Shown piece after piece: positions 1 to 11,719 of a DNA stretch of 64,000 nt. Under the pieces are notes generated by a model, which ran no database searches, was not told where the DNA came from, and saw nothing but the letters and a program-made list of their open reading frames with translations. The first letter of the stretch is position 1. Each line of letters starts with the position of its first letter. A program made the translations under genes and the position numbers. This DNA is from Siphonodentalium dalli (taxonomy: Eukaryota; Mollusca; Scaphopoda; Gadilida; Siphonodentaliidae), in assembly GCA_032622095.1 (NCBI GenBank), contig CP136066.1, positions 99,841,319 to 99,905,318 on the forward strand, in the 5' to 3' direction.

Positions 1-776
1 AGCGCGTTACCATTTCTGACATTGGTTCTCTTGTTTTAACAGATTGAAAATTTCTGACAATTTTCAGCGCTTCCACTGTGCGTTTCTCGTATTTTGATAC
101 TTTTTCAACTCAAAGCAAAAGCCAGCCTGATCGCAGCGGAGTGTGACAGTGGTATGAGCAGACCGCCGGAAGAACGCCATGTATAACGCTTGGGCGTAAA
201 GCTAGCGCCAGAGTCGCAGTGGCAGCACAATGTGGACGTTCGATGAGCGGGAACCAGTCCATAACACCCCATGACAGCGCAATAAGTTTTGGACAGAGCC
301 TCATTGAGCGTATTAAAGACGGGAAAGGCACGTAGTGAGAATTTGATTAAGCTTACTGTAGTCAAAAAAGACAAGATTAATTTCTTGCTGCGATCACGAG
401 AAGCTAATATGCGCTCTTGCTACGTTCACATAACGCTCACGTCGCTCGCTTGGCGCTTTGCTTTGCGCTGTCACGGCGACAGTTCTACGTCCTGGCCAGA
501 ACGCCGAGCCTTTGCGCTTGTTTTGTGCATGCATAAAACAAGCGCGGCGCTCTGTCACTCTAGCCAGTGTCCACTGCGTCACCAATTGGTTCTTGGAGAC
601 CTTAGTGCGTTTAGGTGGCCGCTTTGGTACTTTTGCAGCGCAATGAGAGCGCCGGCCTGAGTGTGACAGGGGCTTTATATGCCATGTATTCCTTTGTCTA
701 TTTTATCTTTACATGTAGGTTGTGCTACACTAATGTGTGTGAATGACCATTAAACGGTATCTTATCTTATCTTATA
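1..776 (+). repeat. Retroposon-like 3' segment ending in a TATCT tail
   Basis: This block is richer in GC and CpG than the DNA after it and ends at 758-776 in short TATCT repeats, the kind of simple-repeat tail left by target-primed reverse transcription. The word GAGTGTGACAG occurs at 139-149 and again at 659-669. No protein frame in it resembles a known domain; the open frames look like chance frames in GC-rich DNA. It may be the 3' untranslated part of a LINE or the body of a SINE-like element. The 5' end lies outside the window or is not visible, so element class is uncertain. Confidence 0.4.
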
Positions 777-1407
777 GTCCAGATAGTTTATACCGGCTGA
801 GGCTCAATGCAAAGTGTGAAGTGGAGAGACATCAACACACTATGCGACACCGGAAATTGCGCAGGAGAAAAAATTGAAACACGACAAAATTGTTCTGACC
901 AACAAACGTCAATATCTTGGGCCTTGTGCGCATACCTAAATTATCCAGATGATCCAGAAATTAAGACTGTCTGTCTACCGAGAAATATACGGCATTGGAA
1001 TACTTAGCCCAAACATAATCCATCACTGTTCTGAAACTAAACCATCGGTCCCCCTAAGCGCATATCAACCTGCGAAACTGTCGAACTATCGTTACTTAAG
1101 AATGTCGCCTAATAAGTCGTTGCACATTGTTATCAGCTGGCAATTGTTTCTAATGATAAGTACGACCAATTAAGTTCGACTTCCCGCTGAATATGACACA
1201 AAAATCGAACGTAAAATTAGTTTTCACTGTTATTTTTATTCGATCTCACACTTAGTACCGGAACCAATACAATGATATGAGTACCCTGCCATAATTTAAG
1301 ATACCCCACTCAGTTGTTCACTTTGACATACATATACAAGGCCCAAGATATTTACGATAAGATAGATCTTATAATCTTCACCACGTGCAAACTATTAAAC
1401 TATACTC
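777..1407. other. Unassigned AT-rich stretch
   Basis: Only short open frames without family resemblance are present. No repeat unit, splice-bounded exon or RNA gene was recognised. Confidence 0.5.
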
Positions 1408-1650
1408 TTCCCCTTTTTGGTGGCAACTTGCCCCTTTTGGAAAGGGTACTTTCATGCCCCCCCCTCGAAGATGGTAAGATATCTAACCGTTTGGGAGGGC
1501 AATTCTACCCAATTTAAGGGGTGCATTTTTCAACTTACTGGGGGTTGCATCTAAGAAATTTCAACCCACTGTGGTTGGTCTCACAACTAGCTTGTGGGTT
1601 ATACCTAACCTATTTGGTGAGCAATATTAACCGTTTCGAGTGTTTATTTA
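1408..1650. repeat. Degenerate minisatellite, about 20-30 bp units
   Basis: A series of units of the general form TTTGGGGGTGCATTTTTCAA can be followed through this stretch: a G-rich half, a pyrimidine-rich half, then CAACCC or CTAACC. Roughly nine units are visible, all diverged. They read as old tandem repeats and no frame crosses them. Confidence 0.45.
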
Positions 1651-2025
1651 ACAACTAGTCCGGAGGTATAGGCCCACACCTCAAAATAGATAAGCTGTGT
1701 TGCTATATTAATTATTGAAAGTTCTCCAATTACAAAATGTCCTATATTTAAACCATTGGTATGTAAACAGAACAGTTACAGTGATTATTCAAGAAACATT
1801 TATAGTAGCGAAGTAAGTTCAAATATTTTAGTCGAACTATTATTAGAATATTTCTCAATTAAATGCATTGACATTTTCCAATATTTAATGTCAATATTAA
1901 AAAAAACCCCTTTGGTATCTGATTTGACTGATCAGACATTGATTGCTAACAGTGATTTAATAAGTGTTTATTCTTACGCTATGTGTACATGGGTTTAAAG
2001 AATTACATAGAACAATAAACTAAAA
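1651..2025. other. Unassigned AT-rich stretch
   Basis: Nothing recognisable beyond short chance frames. It lies immediately downstream, in LINE orientation, of the LINE fragment at 2026-2360. Confidence 0.5.
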
Positions 2026-2360
2026 TTAATATTCACGCGGTATGTATCGTTTTCTTTCATCTACAAAAGCATCACAGCTAAGAAGCGTGTGGTATTCATC
2101 ACCAATCACGTTACGGGTACATAGTTCACATGTACGTTGGATATACGAGGTTTTGTTCCAACGACCGCGGTCTACCGGGAGTATATGATTTGCTGTGCTG
2201 CATCTCGCGAGAATCTGAACATCTTTAAGGCTCCGATTATTAATGTATATTTCGATACCAAAGTTTGGTTTGATTGCCTTATATGTCAACCCCTTAGCAC
2301 AGGCCTCCATTGGAGAGGTTTCGACAAGTGAAGTCCTGTCATTGGAGAGTACTGTTATTA
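2026..2360 (-). pseudogene. LINE ORF2 C-terminal fragment (Cys/His tail)
   Basis: The minus-strand frame encodes about 94 residues resembling the extreme C-terminus of metazoan non-LTR retrotransposon ORF2 proteins. A segment with the pattern ARCSTANHILPVDRGRW is followed by RTCELC, then GDEYHTLLSC and ERKRYI, giving a C-x2-C...H-x4-C knuckle. In intact elements this tail follows the reverse transcriptase and binds nucleic acid. No reverse-transcriptase domain is found upstream on this strand, so this is a 5'-truncated or decayed copy. The frame can be read back to about 2360 before it degrades. CR1-like or related clade is likely, but the clade cannot be fixed from this tail. Confidence 0.7.
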
Positions 2361-4848
2361 ATTAAAATTAGAATATTGTAGATAATGCATTGAGAAAATC
2401 TCACTGCACACAAATGTTCATGAATTATTGTATACCGTAATTATAACTTTCGTCATTAAATTAGGGAAGCAACGTTTTTGGCCCCACACAATTTTACAAC
2501 TACAAATATCTAAACGTATACAGTCGTACTAGTAACTCTATCCATGAGTTGAGAAATCACTCTAATGACAAAACAAATAGTGATGTTTCCGGTAACAGAA
2601 GGAACAATAGTATCGTCGGGCGGGCGAAAATTAATTTAAATTTGTTTTAATTAAAAAAAAATATATTCATTCTGATTGTGTGCTCTTGCAGAGCAGATGA
2701 TATAAAAGGACACAATGAACACATTATTTTTTACTGTGGGTATTATTGGAAGGCATAAATACACGTACAGTAATCCTCGGCAGTATTTTCAAAAAAAAAA
2801 AAAACTATCGCGATATACCCAGCGGTTGAACTGGCCCGCATACACAAGGCCGCCGTCAAACCCAGAATTTCAGTCCAAAACATCGCAGATCGGCGACTAA
2901 TGAGCACAATTTTGCTATGATCAGAGATCGATAAACATGTTGTTTTGTTTCGGTTATTGCATTTGTTGATTGTTTTTCACGGTGTTGATCAAATAGGTAG
3001 GGGCGGAGGTCTCGACTACGGACGGGTGGGTTAGCGGAAACGTCACTATTCTTTTCAGGCCTGAAGGTACTAATTACGTCAATTTTAAACATACGAATCA
3101 GACTTTCCCTTTTGAAGAAATGAAGGAACACGATTAATAGACTATTACAGTTGAATTCACAATTATGTAAGGAAATTTAGATTGCCTGTTGAATATCTTA
3201 TTTGGTGTGTAGAAACAGCCATGTATCAATCACTGGGAATATTCACACACAACACCGACACTGTTCGTGTACAATATATCTGTGGAGTGTATACAATTGT
3301 AGAATAATAAGAGGGTTTATATAGGTCAACATGACCGCCTTCGGAGATTGCTTCTTTCAGTAGAAAGGTACGCACTACTTTCTACATCTACGTTGTCAGT
3401 GATACATCTTTAATACCGATTTGTTGTCATTTAGTCAATCGCTGATTCATGGTCGCAATAGAAATATCAACGTACAAGGTTTCATCAGGATTGTGTACGT
3501 GCTGAATTCAGTCTTACTCTTATAACTTTCATATCCCAGTAGCTGGGATTAGTGGGATTATAACTGATCGACATCACGATCTAACGTCATTAATAATTGG
3601 TTCACTCGATTCGTGGCTCCGGTAATCTTCATTTTCCACCTTGACACCGTGTTCCACTTCCACCACTCGGTCGAGCCAATATGTCAACTTTATTACAACT
3701 CGTTAAATTGGAAACACAATCGGAAGTATCAGCAAGAATGAGCATTATATTAGTATTTCCGAAGAAATTATCCATCAAACATTTTAGTTCTTCCGCCAAA
3801 AACAGCAAATTGTTGTGTTATGCGTAGATGTTAAATGTTAAACCTCAAATATTAAGGACGCAAAACAATCTGGAATTCGCGAGTACGAAAGTTTCACAAA
3901 GCAATGGTCATCGAACTTCTGTAAACTCGAACACTGGGAAAGAAAATTATACGCACACATTTCATGACTCAAAAATTTAACGAGTCGATTAATTTATCAT
4001 TCGCCATTGTTTTATACAAATAAATTGGACCCAATAAAATAGAGGAAATTGGCGTCTGTCAAAAAAGTATACACCCTAAATTATGCTGCTCTGGCCATCT
4101 GCATCAGCGTCATATTGCCACCGTTTCATGGCCATATAACTACCACTCTTTGTGATAGTACACCTGCCTATTATTGTGAGGTGTAACTACTCCTTCGGTG
4201 GTAATATAATCAAATTTGCCCCTAAAGCGTGCCACCAACAAAGGGGTAGTCGTCTGCCGCTCCAGGTTTTAGCGCGTGACCGGATGTATTTCATACATGT
4301 AATTACGAACGTAGCATTCAATGAATACCCTTCCAGTCAAGAAAACGACTGGACGTTCTTTACAACATTAGTTTTGTTGATCTACAAAACAGACAAATAT
4401 TTGTATCTACTATCGCAGGTTTACAATACCTTTTAACAAGGCGGTTAAACTTGATGTTATTACATGTAGCAGTTCAATATACTGAATCGGGATCGGGGAC
4501 CGTCGATCGTACATGTATATAGTCCCAGTGTAGCGTGGCCTAAATACGTAAACTGCATTGATAATGGGAGCCACATAATTGGACATTATTTTGGACATAT
4601 TCGATTGGACGGCTGATTAGCATGAAATTTGTTGCAAAATTAAAGTAAACATTGAAGCGAATGGAACGCGTGATTGCATGCTGCATTTGATTTACATTCA
4701 TTGTGGAGGCACACAGTAATGCTAAGGATGTCATTAGCACAGCCAGACGACACAGTCAAACAGAAACCCGCGCATATAGTCTGTGGGAAGTACATGTATA
4801 CACTGTCTTAGCGATATCGAACAGTTGACATGTATTGTTACACTGTCG
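2361..4848. other. Long unassigned intergenic stretch
   Basis: No gene, RNA or clear repeat was recognised in about 2.5 kb. A 14-base A tract lies at 2791-2804. Open frames are under 100 codons and show no known motif. Confidence 0.5.
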
Positions 4849-4990
4849 TATTGGAGAACAGTTCCCAGAAGTATTGAACTACTTAGTTCTATTCAACGTA
4901 CATATTCAGTGGTAATATTTATTGGAGAACAGTTCCCATAAGTATTAAACTACTTAGTTCTGCTCAACGTACACAGTCAGTGGTAATCAA
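4849..4990. repeat. Two-copy tandem duplication, 71-bp unit
   Basis: The unit starting TATTGGAGAACAGTTCCC at 4849 recurs at 4920 with a few substitutions (shared words include TTAGTTCT and CAACGTACA). The copies abut directly, so this is a local tandem duplication. Confidence 0.85.
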
Positions 4991-5654
4991 ATCTTGATGG
5001 GAGAAATTTTTAGAATCCTTTTTTATGATATAGAAAGTGACCGAATCGTTGCAGTAAAAATTTAAAATCTACCTCTGATTGGCAGTCATATTTAGTAACC
5101 TATTCATTTAGCAGATAATTCGTGACTAAAATGAGGCTACATGTTTTATAGTCTATTGGATGTGGGGAAATTAGTTTATAAGAAATGATAGTGTCAATGT
5201 CATGACTGTAGCTCAACTCGAGGAGCTTAATATTATGCCGAACAGTCAATAGATTGATAAATAATAAGGAAAGTAACAACATTTCAGTTTCAGTAAGTAC
5301 TGTGTAGATGCAATTGTTTTAATTTCAAACATTTCTGCAATAAATGCTGCTGACGGCCATGTTTTTTTTAAACGAAATTATGAAAATATTGATGACTCCA
5401 ATCTGAAGACCACACTAAGACCATGATTTATGAAGTTTCTCAGAGTAGCCTATATTTTTATTCTGAATAGCATGTTTGTACATACATACAGAATTTGACT
5501 TACCGCACATACATTACAAAATGTTAACACGTGTGTCCCAGCATATACGAGATGAGAAAGGCATTAATTTGAGGCGTATTTGACAGTGGAATATTCGATT
5601 TGCCGTGTATATGCATACTCGTGGAATTGTGGCAGTACAGTGCAATTCACGAAT
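4991..5654. other. Unassigned stretch with one AAGATGGC-family relic
   Basis: Around 5344-5400 a segment GACGGCCATGTTTTTTTTAA followed by ACGAAAT matches the core of the tandem repeats at 6073-6760. It is a single diverged relic. The rest is featureless. Confidence 0.45.
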
Positions 5655-6072
5655 TGTTTAAACTCGGAGATCATTTCGCTTCATCTGACAATTCATTCCA
5701 AACTGTAATAGCATGTGGCATAAATGACTTGTGTAAAGAGGTAGAAAATCAAAAGGGAGGTCTTAAGTTATCGTGACTAAATGGGTATCCACTTGAAGTT
5801 GTTGAATCTCTTGGGACATATTTATATAAATATTGTTTTCTCGTCATTTACATAAATCAACAAGTTTTGATTTATCTCACCTTTTCGATAGTTTCTTCCA
5901 TCCAATTGGTACCAATAAGCATCCCTATTACATCTCCTGTAGCCCAGTTATTATACATGCTGCTTCCAATTGCATATCTTCTAATAATTTTGATTCTTCA
6001 TCCGTGCAAATGTCACACACAAAGGAATCATATTCCAAGGCAGGGCGTATAAATGCAGTTTGTTGACGATAG
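5655..6072 (-). pseudogene. LINE reverse-transcriptase C-terminal fragment, frameshifted
   Basis: Read on the minus strand from 6072 downwards, one frame gives TAFIRPALEYDSFVCDICT, then a segment with EDMQLEAACIITG. This is the typical post-reverse-transcriptase 'thumb/C-domain' block of metazoan LINE ORF2 proteins (FIRPxLEYaxxvWdxCT...LexiQleAariiTG). After a stop, another frame continues with IGWKKLSKR and DKSKLVDLCK, and near 5660-5720 with FMPHAITVWNELSDE, the SFFPxxIxxWNxLP motif that closes these proteins. The motifs are in the right order but split between frames, so the copy is dead. Tandem AAGATGGC repeats begin immediately upstream at 6073. Confidence 0.8.
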
Positions 6073-6760
6073 GATGAGGGATGTGGCCTGTATTGTGTGC
6101 CGAACGATTTAGTCAAGAGTATAATCCATGATGGCCGCTTTGATGGCTCCCATCTAGAGATCAGCCCTGACGAACCATCTGATGAGGAATGTGGTCTGTA
6201 TGGTGTACCAGAGGACTTATTCATGCAAAGAGTAAATTCCACAATGGCTACTGGCGGCCATGTTCTTCAACGAAATTCGGAAAAAATAATTGATACCTCC
6301 CATCTAGAGGTCACTCCGAAAATCCGTATGCAGTTTGGTGATGATCGAACGGGGGATGACGTCTGTTGGGTGTGCCAAATTATTTAGTATTGCAAAGAGT
6401 ACAATTCAAGATGGTTGCAGGCGGCCATATTTTTCATTAAAATATCCTTCAAATTTGATAGTTCCCATCTAGAGGTATCCTAAACATGCTTGTAAATGTT
6501 CAAGACATTTCTCAAATAACTGCGGCCTACAGGATGTGCCAATGGATTCAAATTTGAAATCCAAGATGGCTGCTGGTGGCCATGTTTTACAGAGTATTTC
6601 GGGAAAGATCGATGGCTCCCATCTAGAGGCCACCAGAAAGATCCATACGAAGTTTGGTGACAATCGGATGCTATATGTGGCATGTAGGGTGTGCCAAAGG
6701 AAATTGTCGACGGACGCACGGACGGACACCAAGCCATGGTAATAGATCACACTTGATTTC
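6073..6760. repeat. Degenerate tandem array with AAGATGGCNGC cores (about 4 units)
   Basis: Each unit contains a start like ATCCAAGATGGCTGCTGGTG, a GGCCATGTT block, a CCCATCTAGAGGTCA block, AAGTTTGGTGA, GATCGGATG and a final GTGTGCCAAA. Spacing varies between about 120 and 190 bp. The last unit runs into GGACGCACGGACGGACACC and CCATGGTAATAG. The open frames across it are a by-product of the repeat. Related units occur at 26.3-27.6 kb and 40.3-41.0 kb. Confidence 0.75.
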
Positions 6761-6978
6761 GTCGGGTTGAGATAAAAAGCCTAGTATGGCAGGATAAGAC
6801 CTCAATTCTTCAATATAATGTTAACAACTGTTCTTTAGTACATAACACCTCACAAGAAGCATGAATATTTAAAGGATGAATAAGGTTTGTAAATGTTCAT
6901 AGATGTGACACTTTGGTTAAGTTTTTACCATGGCTGCCAATTATGTAACAAGCCATTTATGTGCCATTCAAATCGGTG

Positions 6979-7339
6979 TACACTGTTAAAAAAATTCCGT
7001 TCCCATACGGTACAATGATCCGAAAATTTGCTGCCGGCACAATGTACCGTGAGGGCATGTAACAATGTACCGTAAGGGTTACGGAACAATGTACCGTAAG
7101 TGTTACGGAACAATGTACCGTAAGGATTACGGAACAAGATACCGTAAGGATTACGGAACATTGTACCATTTCAGTACGGCCATATGTTCTGTACCACTAT
7201 AGAACAAAGTTCCATATTCATAAGGGACATAGAACCGTAACAGAACAGGTAAATGTTCCTCAACTTTACGGGACTATGTGCCGGCAGCAATTTTCCGGAT
7301 CTTTGTACCGTATGACAATGGTATTTTGTTAACAGTGCA
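6979..7339. mobile_element. TIR element with internal 24-bp minisatellite (copy 1)
   Basis: The ends are inverted repeats: CACTGTTAA plus a CATACGGTACAATGATCC block at the left matches, in reverse complement, TTAACAGTG and the GGATCTTTGTACCGTATG block at the right. The arms run about 60 bp. Inside, from about 7040 to 7160, there are several tandem units of AACAATGTACCGTAAGG plus NTTACGG (24 bp). No coding capacity. A shorter relative lies at 12938-13043. Class II non-autonomous element is the likely reading; the target duplication is unclear. Confidence 0.8.
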
Positions 7340-7442
7340 TTTCAGTTAAATTGTATTGCCTAGAATGTTTGTTTTTCCCATAATAAGCAGATATCTTCAT
7401 TATATATCATCCTTAAGTTGGTGCTGAATTCCATTCCATTAA

Positions 7443-7660
7443 TAACCCTTTCATGACTGGAGCTTCCTGATTTTTTTGCAAAAACCCAGTGCCAATGCAT
7501 TCTCATTTGCATAACAATATTTACCTTGACTTTGTAAGCCAGTGTATTCTCTTATATATGAGAGGCTCTCTATGCGAGACTTACATATATAAGATAATGC
7601 ACTGTCAAATGGTCTTTAATGCTGCACCAGCGTGGCTCCCGTCATGAAATGGCTAAGGTT
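7443..7660. mobile_element. Palindromic TIR element, ATATATGCGAG family (copy 1)
   Basis: The left end AACCCTTTCATGACTGGAGC is matched by the reverse complement of GCTCCCGTCATGAAATGGCT at the right. Between them lie inverted TGTATTCTCTTATATATG-type blocks. A related copy is at 53088-53323, and the core hairpin recurs twice at 29.2-29.45 kb. Confidence 0.75.
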
Positions 7661-8925
7661 GAATTCCGGATTTAAGCCGAGAGGTGGTGTTACATACATG
7701 TACCACCTCATGGTTTCAGCCACTGCAGATGTAATATAACTAAAATTAATAAATGAATTCAAGATATTTAATCATTTTTGGAAATGAGTTCGAAAATAAT
7801 TTGTGTTCCAAATTTAAGAAGTAGTGTCGCTGTCTGAAAATAAATTATTCTAACATATTCCAAAGTTCACTATTTACCAACAAGAAGAGTTCATAGCATC
7901 AAAGACCCCAACTATGGTAAAGTTGCATTCTTTGAAGCTATAAATGAAATGTGATTAATAGTTTGGCTTTTTGGAGCTGCATGTAGAAATCAATTTCATG
8001 TACACATTAAACACATATTATCGGTATATATTATAGGAAAAATTGAACGCTCAAAGAATTTGGTATCAAATGAAATTTTATATTCCTGTATAATAAAAGA
8101 TTGTACACTATACATGTACCTGTATGGCAATGCACATACCGGTAGCCATGACGTGATGCATGGTATACAATGCAAATGTTTTGAGTAGACATGTAATGTA
8201 CTTGAGTAGACATTACTTGTTAATACCATGTTCAATGTTTTAGTGCTATGCACACACATTCTTTGTATGAAGTAGAAGAAATAGCAATCGGTACATCCAC
8301 TGTCCCCAGAGTACTGTCTCTGTATATTTGATGACTATCATGACTTCATATAGCTGCACAGTCAACAGAGAACATGCTATTCTAATTTCTATAGTTGAAT
8401 ACACATGTATGGTTCATCGTCACTTCTATTCACAATAATCCAGAAAGAAATGATATTCCACAAGTGTCACACTTTTCATGTACCAGGATAGAGATACGGT
8501 TTGTCATCTACCTTGGAACAAACGTCATCTTGGCACGTTGGAGCTATGTCAGGCACATGCATATCATCATACATGCACATGTATATATGTAAGTCCAGTA
8601 ACACCACTTTCCTGCATTATTGTCCAATTGTTTATGCTATGATAAATCTCTTCATATGATATCAGATTTCCACCGCAGTCCTGAAAATATAGACATATAT
8701 CATAAATATACAATTACATATACCACATCACTATCTTTGTCTTTACACCAGTATCGATTCATGCATGGTGTCAGGGTTTGAACTTGCATCCCCACCTGCA
8801 AAGCACACAGCTAAAAATAATTATGCTGATACATGTATTATTTGTATATTCGGATATTGTTCCTAAACTCAAGGAAAGAATTATGGACAATTAAAATTGG
8901 AGGTCGTTCTCCAGATACGGTTACC
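7661..8925. other. Unassigned AT-rich stretch
   Basis: No gene or clear repeat family. TACATGTA-like words are frequent, and there is a short GAGTAGACAT duplication near 8187 and 8204. Confidence 0.5.
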
Positions 8926-9310
8926 GCTACCTTTTTCGTTGATAATAAACGCTCTTCATTGCTAATCAGTAGTGTCTCTTTATGTCATATGCACCTATTT
9001 GTTAAGCCAATGACACCCCCATGTCAAATTACCTTAATGTTCGAATTTGCCGACATATCTTCTAAGCGGATAATAAACGCTCTTCATTGATCATCTAATT
9101 TTTGTTAATATAATTAGTAGTCCCCGTTTAAGTCAGCTGAGGTCAAAGGTGCCTATGTCATGATATTTGCCTGGTCAGGTGACCTCTGTACCAGTTTTCT
9201 TATGTATCGCATAAGCTGATATGGAACGCTCTTTATTGCTCGTATATGAAAATATAATTGTTAAGTCCCCCTTTAGGGTTAACGGCAGACCCCCGGTCAA
9301 TTTACCACTG
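8926..9310. repeat. Three diverged tandem units carrying an ACGCTCTTYATTG motif
   Basis: The words AATAAACGCTCTTCATTG (near 8945 and 9067) and GGAACGCTCTTTATTG (near 9221) sit at the same place in three units of about 120-150 bp. Each unit continues into a TAAGTCCCC or TAAGCCAATGACACCCCC block. The 11-base core is the same word found in pairs inside the TTAA-flanked MITEs of this window. Confidence 0.6.
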
Positions 9311-9380
9311 CATATAAATTTCCAGCGACCATTTCATTCACACACACATTAATGACAGTCTCGTGCCACTAACAATACTA

Positions 9381-9584
9381 GAGTAATGTTCAATGTAATT
9401 GACCAATTAACCACAGCAGAATTATGGGTAATTTTTCAGGATTTAGTCGGAAATATGACTTGTTGCCATTCATCATAAAGCTAGCTTTCCGATGAATGGT
9501 AACAAGCCATATTTCCGAATAAATCCTGAAAAATTACCCATAATTCTGATGTGGTTAAGTGGTCAATTACTTTGAGCATTACTG
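9381..9584. mobile_element. Palindromic TA-flanked MITE, mariner-type (copy 1)
   Basis: The whole element is one long inverted repeat. The left arm has GAGTAATG, AATTGACCA, CAGCAGAATTATGGGTAATT and TTTAGTCGGAAATATG; the right arm is its reverse complement, ending CATTACTG. TA flanks both ends (9379-9380 and 9585-9586). CAGT-type termini with a TA duplication are typical of Tc1/mariner-derived MITEs. There is no coding capacity. A second copy is at 11526-11717. Confidence 0.88.
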
Positions 9585-9586
9585 TA

Positions 9587-10677
9587 GTAGTCTGATGTGC
9601 CCTCAGGCTGTTAATCATTCCTGTTGGCAATTGCTAAAACACGACACTCAAAACTCATATTGTCGGTATATTACATGTATATTGGTATATAAATAAGTCT
9701 ACACAGACTTGTTGATGATATGCATAAGTTCATATGTATCATATATACTCACCGACTCAGGCGCTGTACACCTTCCTATTCACACATTCAAAGATGTTGG
9801 GCAACTTCCACTGGTGGTAATTGTCTGTCTTTTACTTGAGATGGCCGCAAACATAATCCACATGTATACGTATCAGCATATATCTATGTCAGTTGTGTTG
9901 TTCAGCGATGGTGCCTTTCTATTGTGTTTGTACTTTTCTGCTTGCATGTGTGCCATGTTCAATCTATCCTCATCAGCTGTTTCAGGAATCAGACTGTGGA
10001 ATACAAATTGATTGAAAACTTTAATATTAATAGGAATACATGTACGATACATGTACATGTTTTTCATTTGTTTTTAATGATTGGCGAGGTGGATGTAAGT
10101 GTAACATTCACCGGTATTACTGAACCATCCCAAACACCACCACTGCTCCTCGGAGGCCACGTCATCACAGTGACTTGGGTTCGGGACCCATCATAAGAGC
10201 CACTTCATATTGACAACATCTACATGTAACTAGTATTTTAAATAAGATATAAACATAAATTTTAAAATACAAGAAATGGAGTCACACATACATATACAAA
10301 CATTAACCGTGTGCATCCTGTGATGCTGGGCATCCAAACACGGGACCAAAGCCCCTCCAATCGAAACTCCATAACGCGATGTTAAACACGTCTCCAGATA
10401 TTAAATTATAGAACACTTTACAATGACTCCCCTCTTCCCAGATCCATGATGGCTGTGAAAGACCGATCGGTCTATTTTAATCTTTAGCCCTGGCCAATCG
10501 GACTATTATAGTAATGTAGATCGATCAGTGATTCACCTATGCAGTCCCAGACCTATACATGTACATGTAGCTGATTTTTTGTTTACATAGGGGCCATACT
10601 AGTAATCACATGATATGGATTAAATGTGTGTGTGTTTAGTGTCAGAACTATTGTACAAATACACATGTAATATGATG
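9587..10677. other. Unassigned stretch
   Basis: No gene or repeat family identified. Several TACATGTA words and a short GT run near 10626 are present. Confidence 0.5.
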
Positions 10678-11100
10678 TATGGTATCCTGTTTCGCCCCAT
10701 ACTTTTTTCGCTTCCTTCGTTTGTTTCGGTTCTTTCGCGGCAAAGCAAGCGAAATAATCCAAATTATTTCGGGTCCTTTGCTTGCTTCATTTGTTTTTTG
10801 TTTTCAATTTCTTCGGTTCCCTCGTACGACATTTTGTTGTTTATTCAACTTTCGGTTGCTCCTTCCCTTGCTTCACATAGTTTTTCTTGGTTCTTTCGTG
10901 AAGATTCCGCCGAAAGTGAAAAACCAATTGAAGCAAGCGAAATAACAATTTCCAATGATGTTTTTTCGCTTTCATCGTTTACTTTTTTGGCTTGCATTAT
11001 TTATTTTTTTTCGCTTCCTTCCCTGCAAACGAATCGAAGCAAGCGAAAAAAACAAACGAAGGAAGCAAAATAAAGTATGGGGCGGAAACGAGACACCATA
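10678..11100. mobile_element. GCTTCCTTCG palindromic element
   Basis: The left end TATGGTATCCTGTTTCGCCC and the following CCATACTTTTTTCGCTTCC are matched inverted at the right end, where GGAAGCAAAATAAAGTATGG leads to GGGCGGAAACGAGACACC. The interior is dense in GAAGCAAGCGAAA and its complement TTTCGCTTGCTTC in both orientations, so one strand is T-rich with C and G islands. The 149-codon frame across it is a composition artefact. It looks like a foldback or MITE. Confidence 0.75.
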
Positions 11101-11523
11101 TACATACAACAAATTGATATAGGCCCAATTGGAATTGCCACTGGTGACAATGAAAATTTAATTTACAAAGTTAAAAAAAATCAACAGATCAACGATTTTT
11201 ACTAGTAATTTTACACTTCACCTGCTTCATTCTTCCGGAATATTTAACGTTTGGTGGCTGATTTAGTGTTGTTGTGCATTCTATCATGAGCAACATTGAT
11301 TTATCATACACCACACGGTCTACACCTGTTTGAAGTGCTTTAAAATAACTTTTTATTCACAGAAATCACAAAAATGCGATACAAATTATAAACGCCAAAT
11401 TGTTTCCCATTTAGAGTTTTGCTGTTTCGTAAAAAGAGGCCAAAACAATTGGCAGATGTTTAACCCATTCCTTTATGACATGTTGGCATTATATATACCA
11501 CTGTTGGGCCATGGATTAATAAG
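11101..11523. other. Unassigned AT-rich stretch
   Basis: Nothing recognised between the two palindromic elements. Confidence 0.5.
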
Positions 11524-11525
11524 TA

Positions 11526-11717
11526 CAGTAATGCCCAAAGTAATTGACCACTTAAACACAGCAGAATTATGGGTAATTTTACAGTCGGAAATATGGCTTG
11601 TTGCCATTCATCAGGAAGCTTCCGATGAATGGCAACCAGCCATATTTCCGACTAAATCCTGAAAAATTACCCATAATTCTGCTGTGGTTAAGTGGTCAAT
11701 TACTTTGGGCATTACTG
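11526..11717. mobile_element. Palindromic TA-flanked MITE, mariner-type (copy 2)
   Basis: This is a nearly perfect fold-back copy. CAGTAATGCCCAAAGTAATT at the left is the exact complement of AATTACTTTGGGCATTACTG at the right, and the arms meet near AAGCTTCC. TA lies at 11524-11525 and 11718-11719. It is cleaner than the 9.4-kb copy, so it is probably younger. Confidence 0.92.
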
Positions 11718-11719
11718 TA

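Noticed and set aside
289-660. 123-codon plus-strand frame
   Set aside because: GC-rich retroposon-like segment with overlapping frames on both strands and no recognisable domain.
6097-6387. 96-codon plus-strand frame
   Set aside because: Lies within the tandem AAGATGGC array; the protein follows the DNA repeat and has no domain.
10624-11073. 149-codon plus-strand frame
   Set aside because: Spans a palindromic element whose T-rich strand lacks stop codons by composition.
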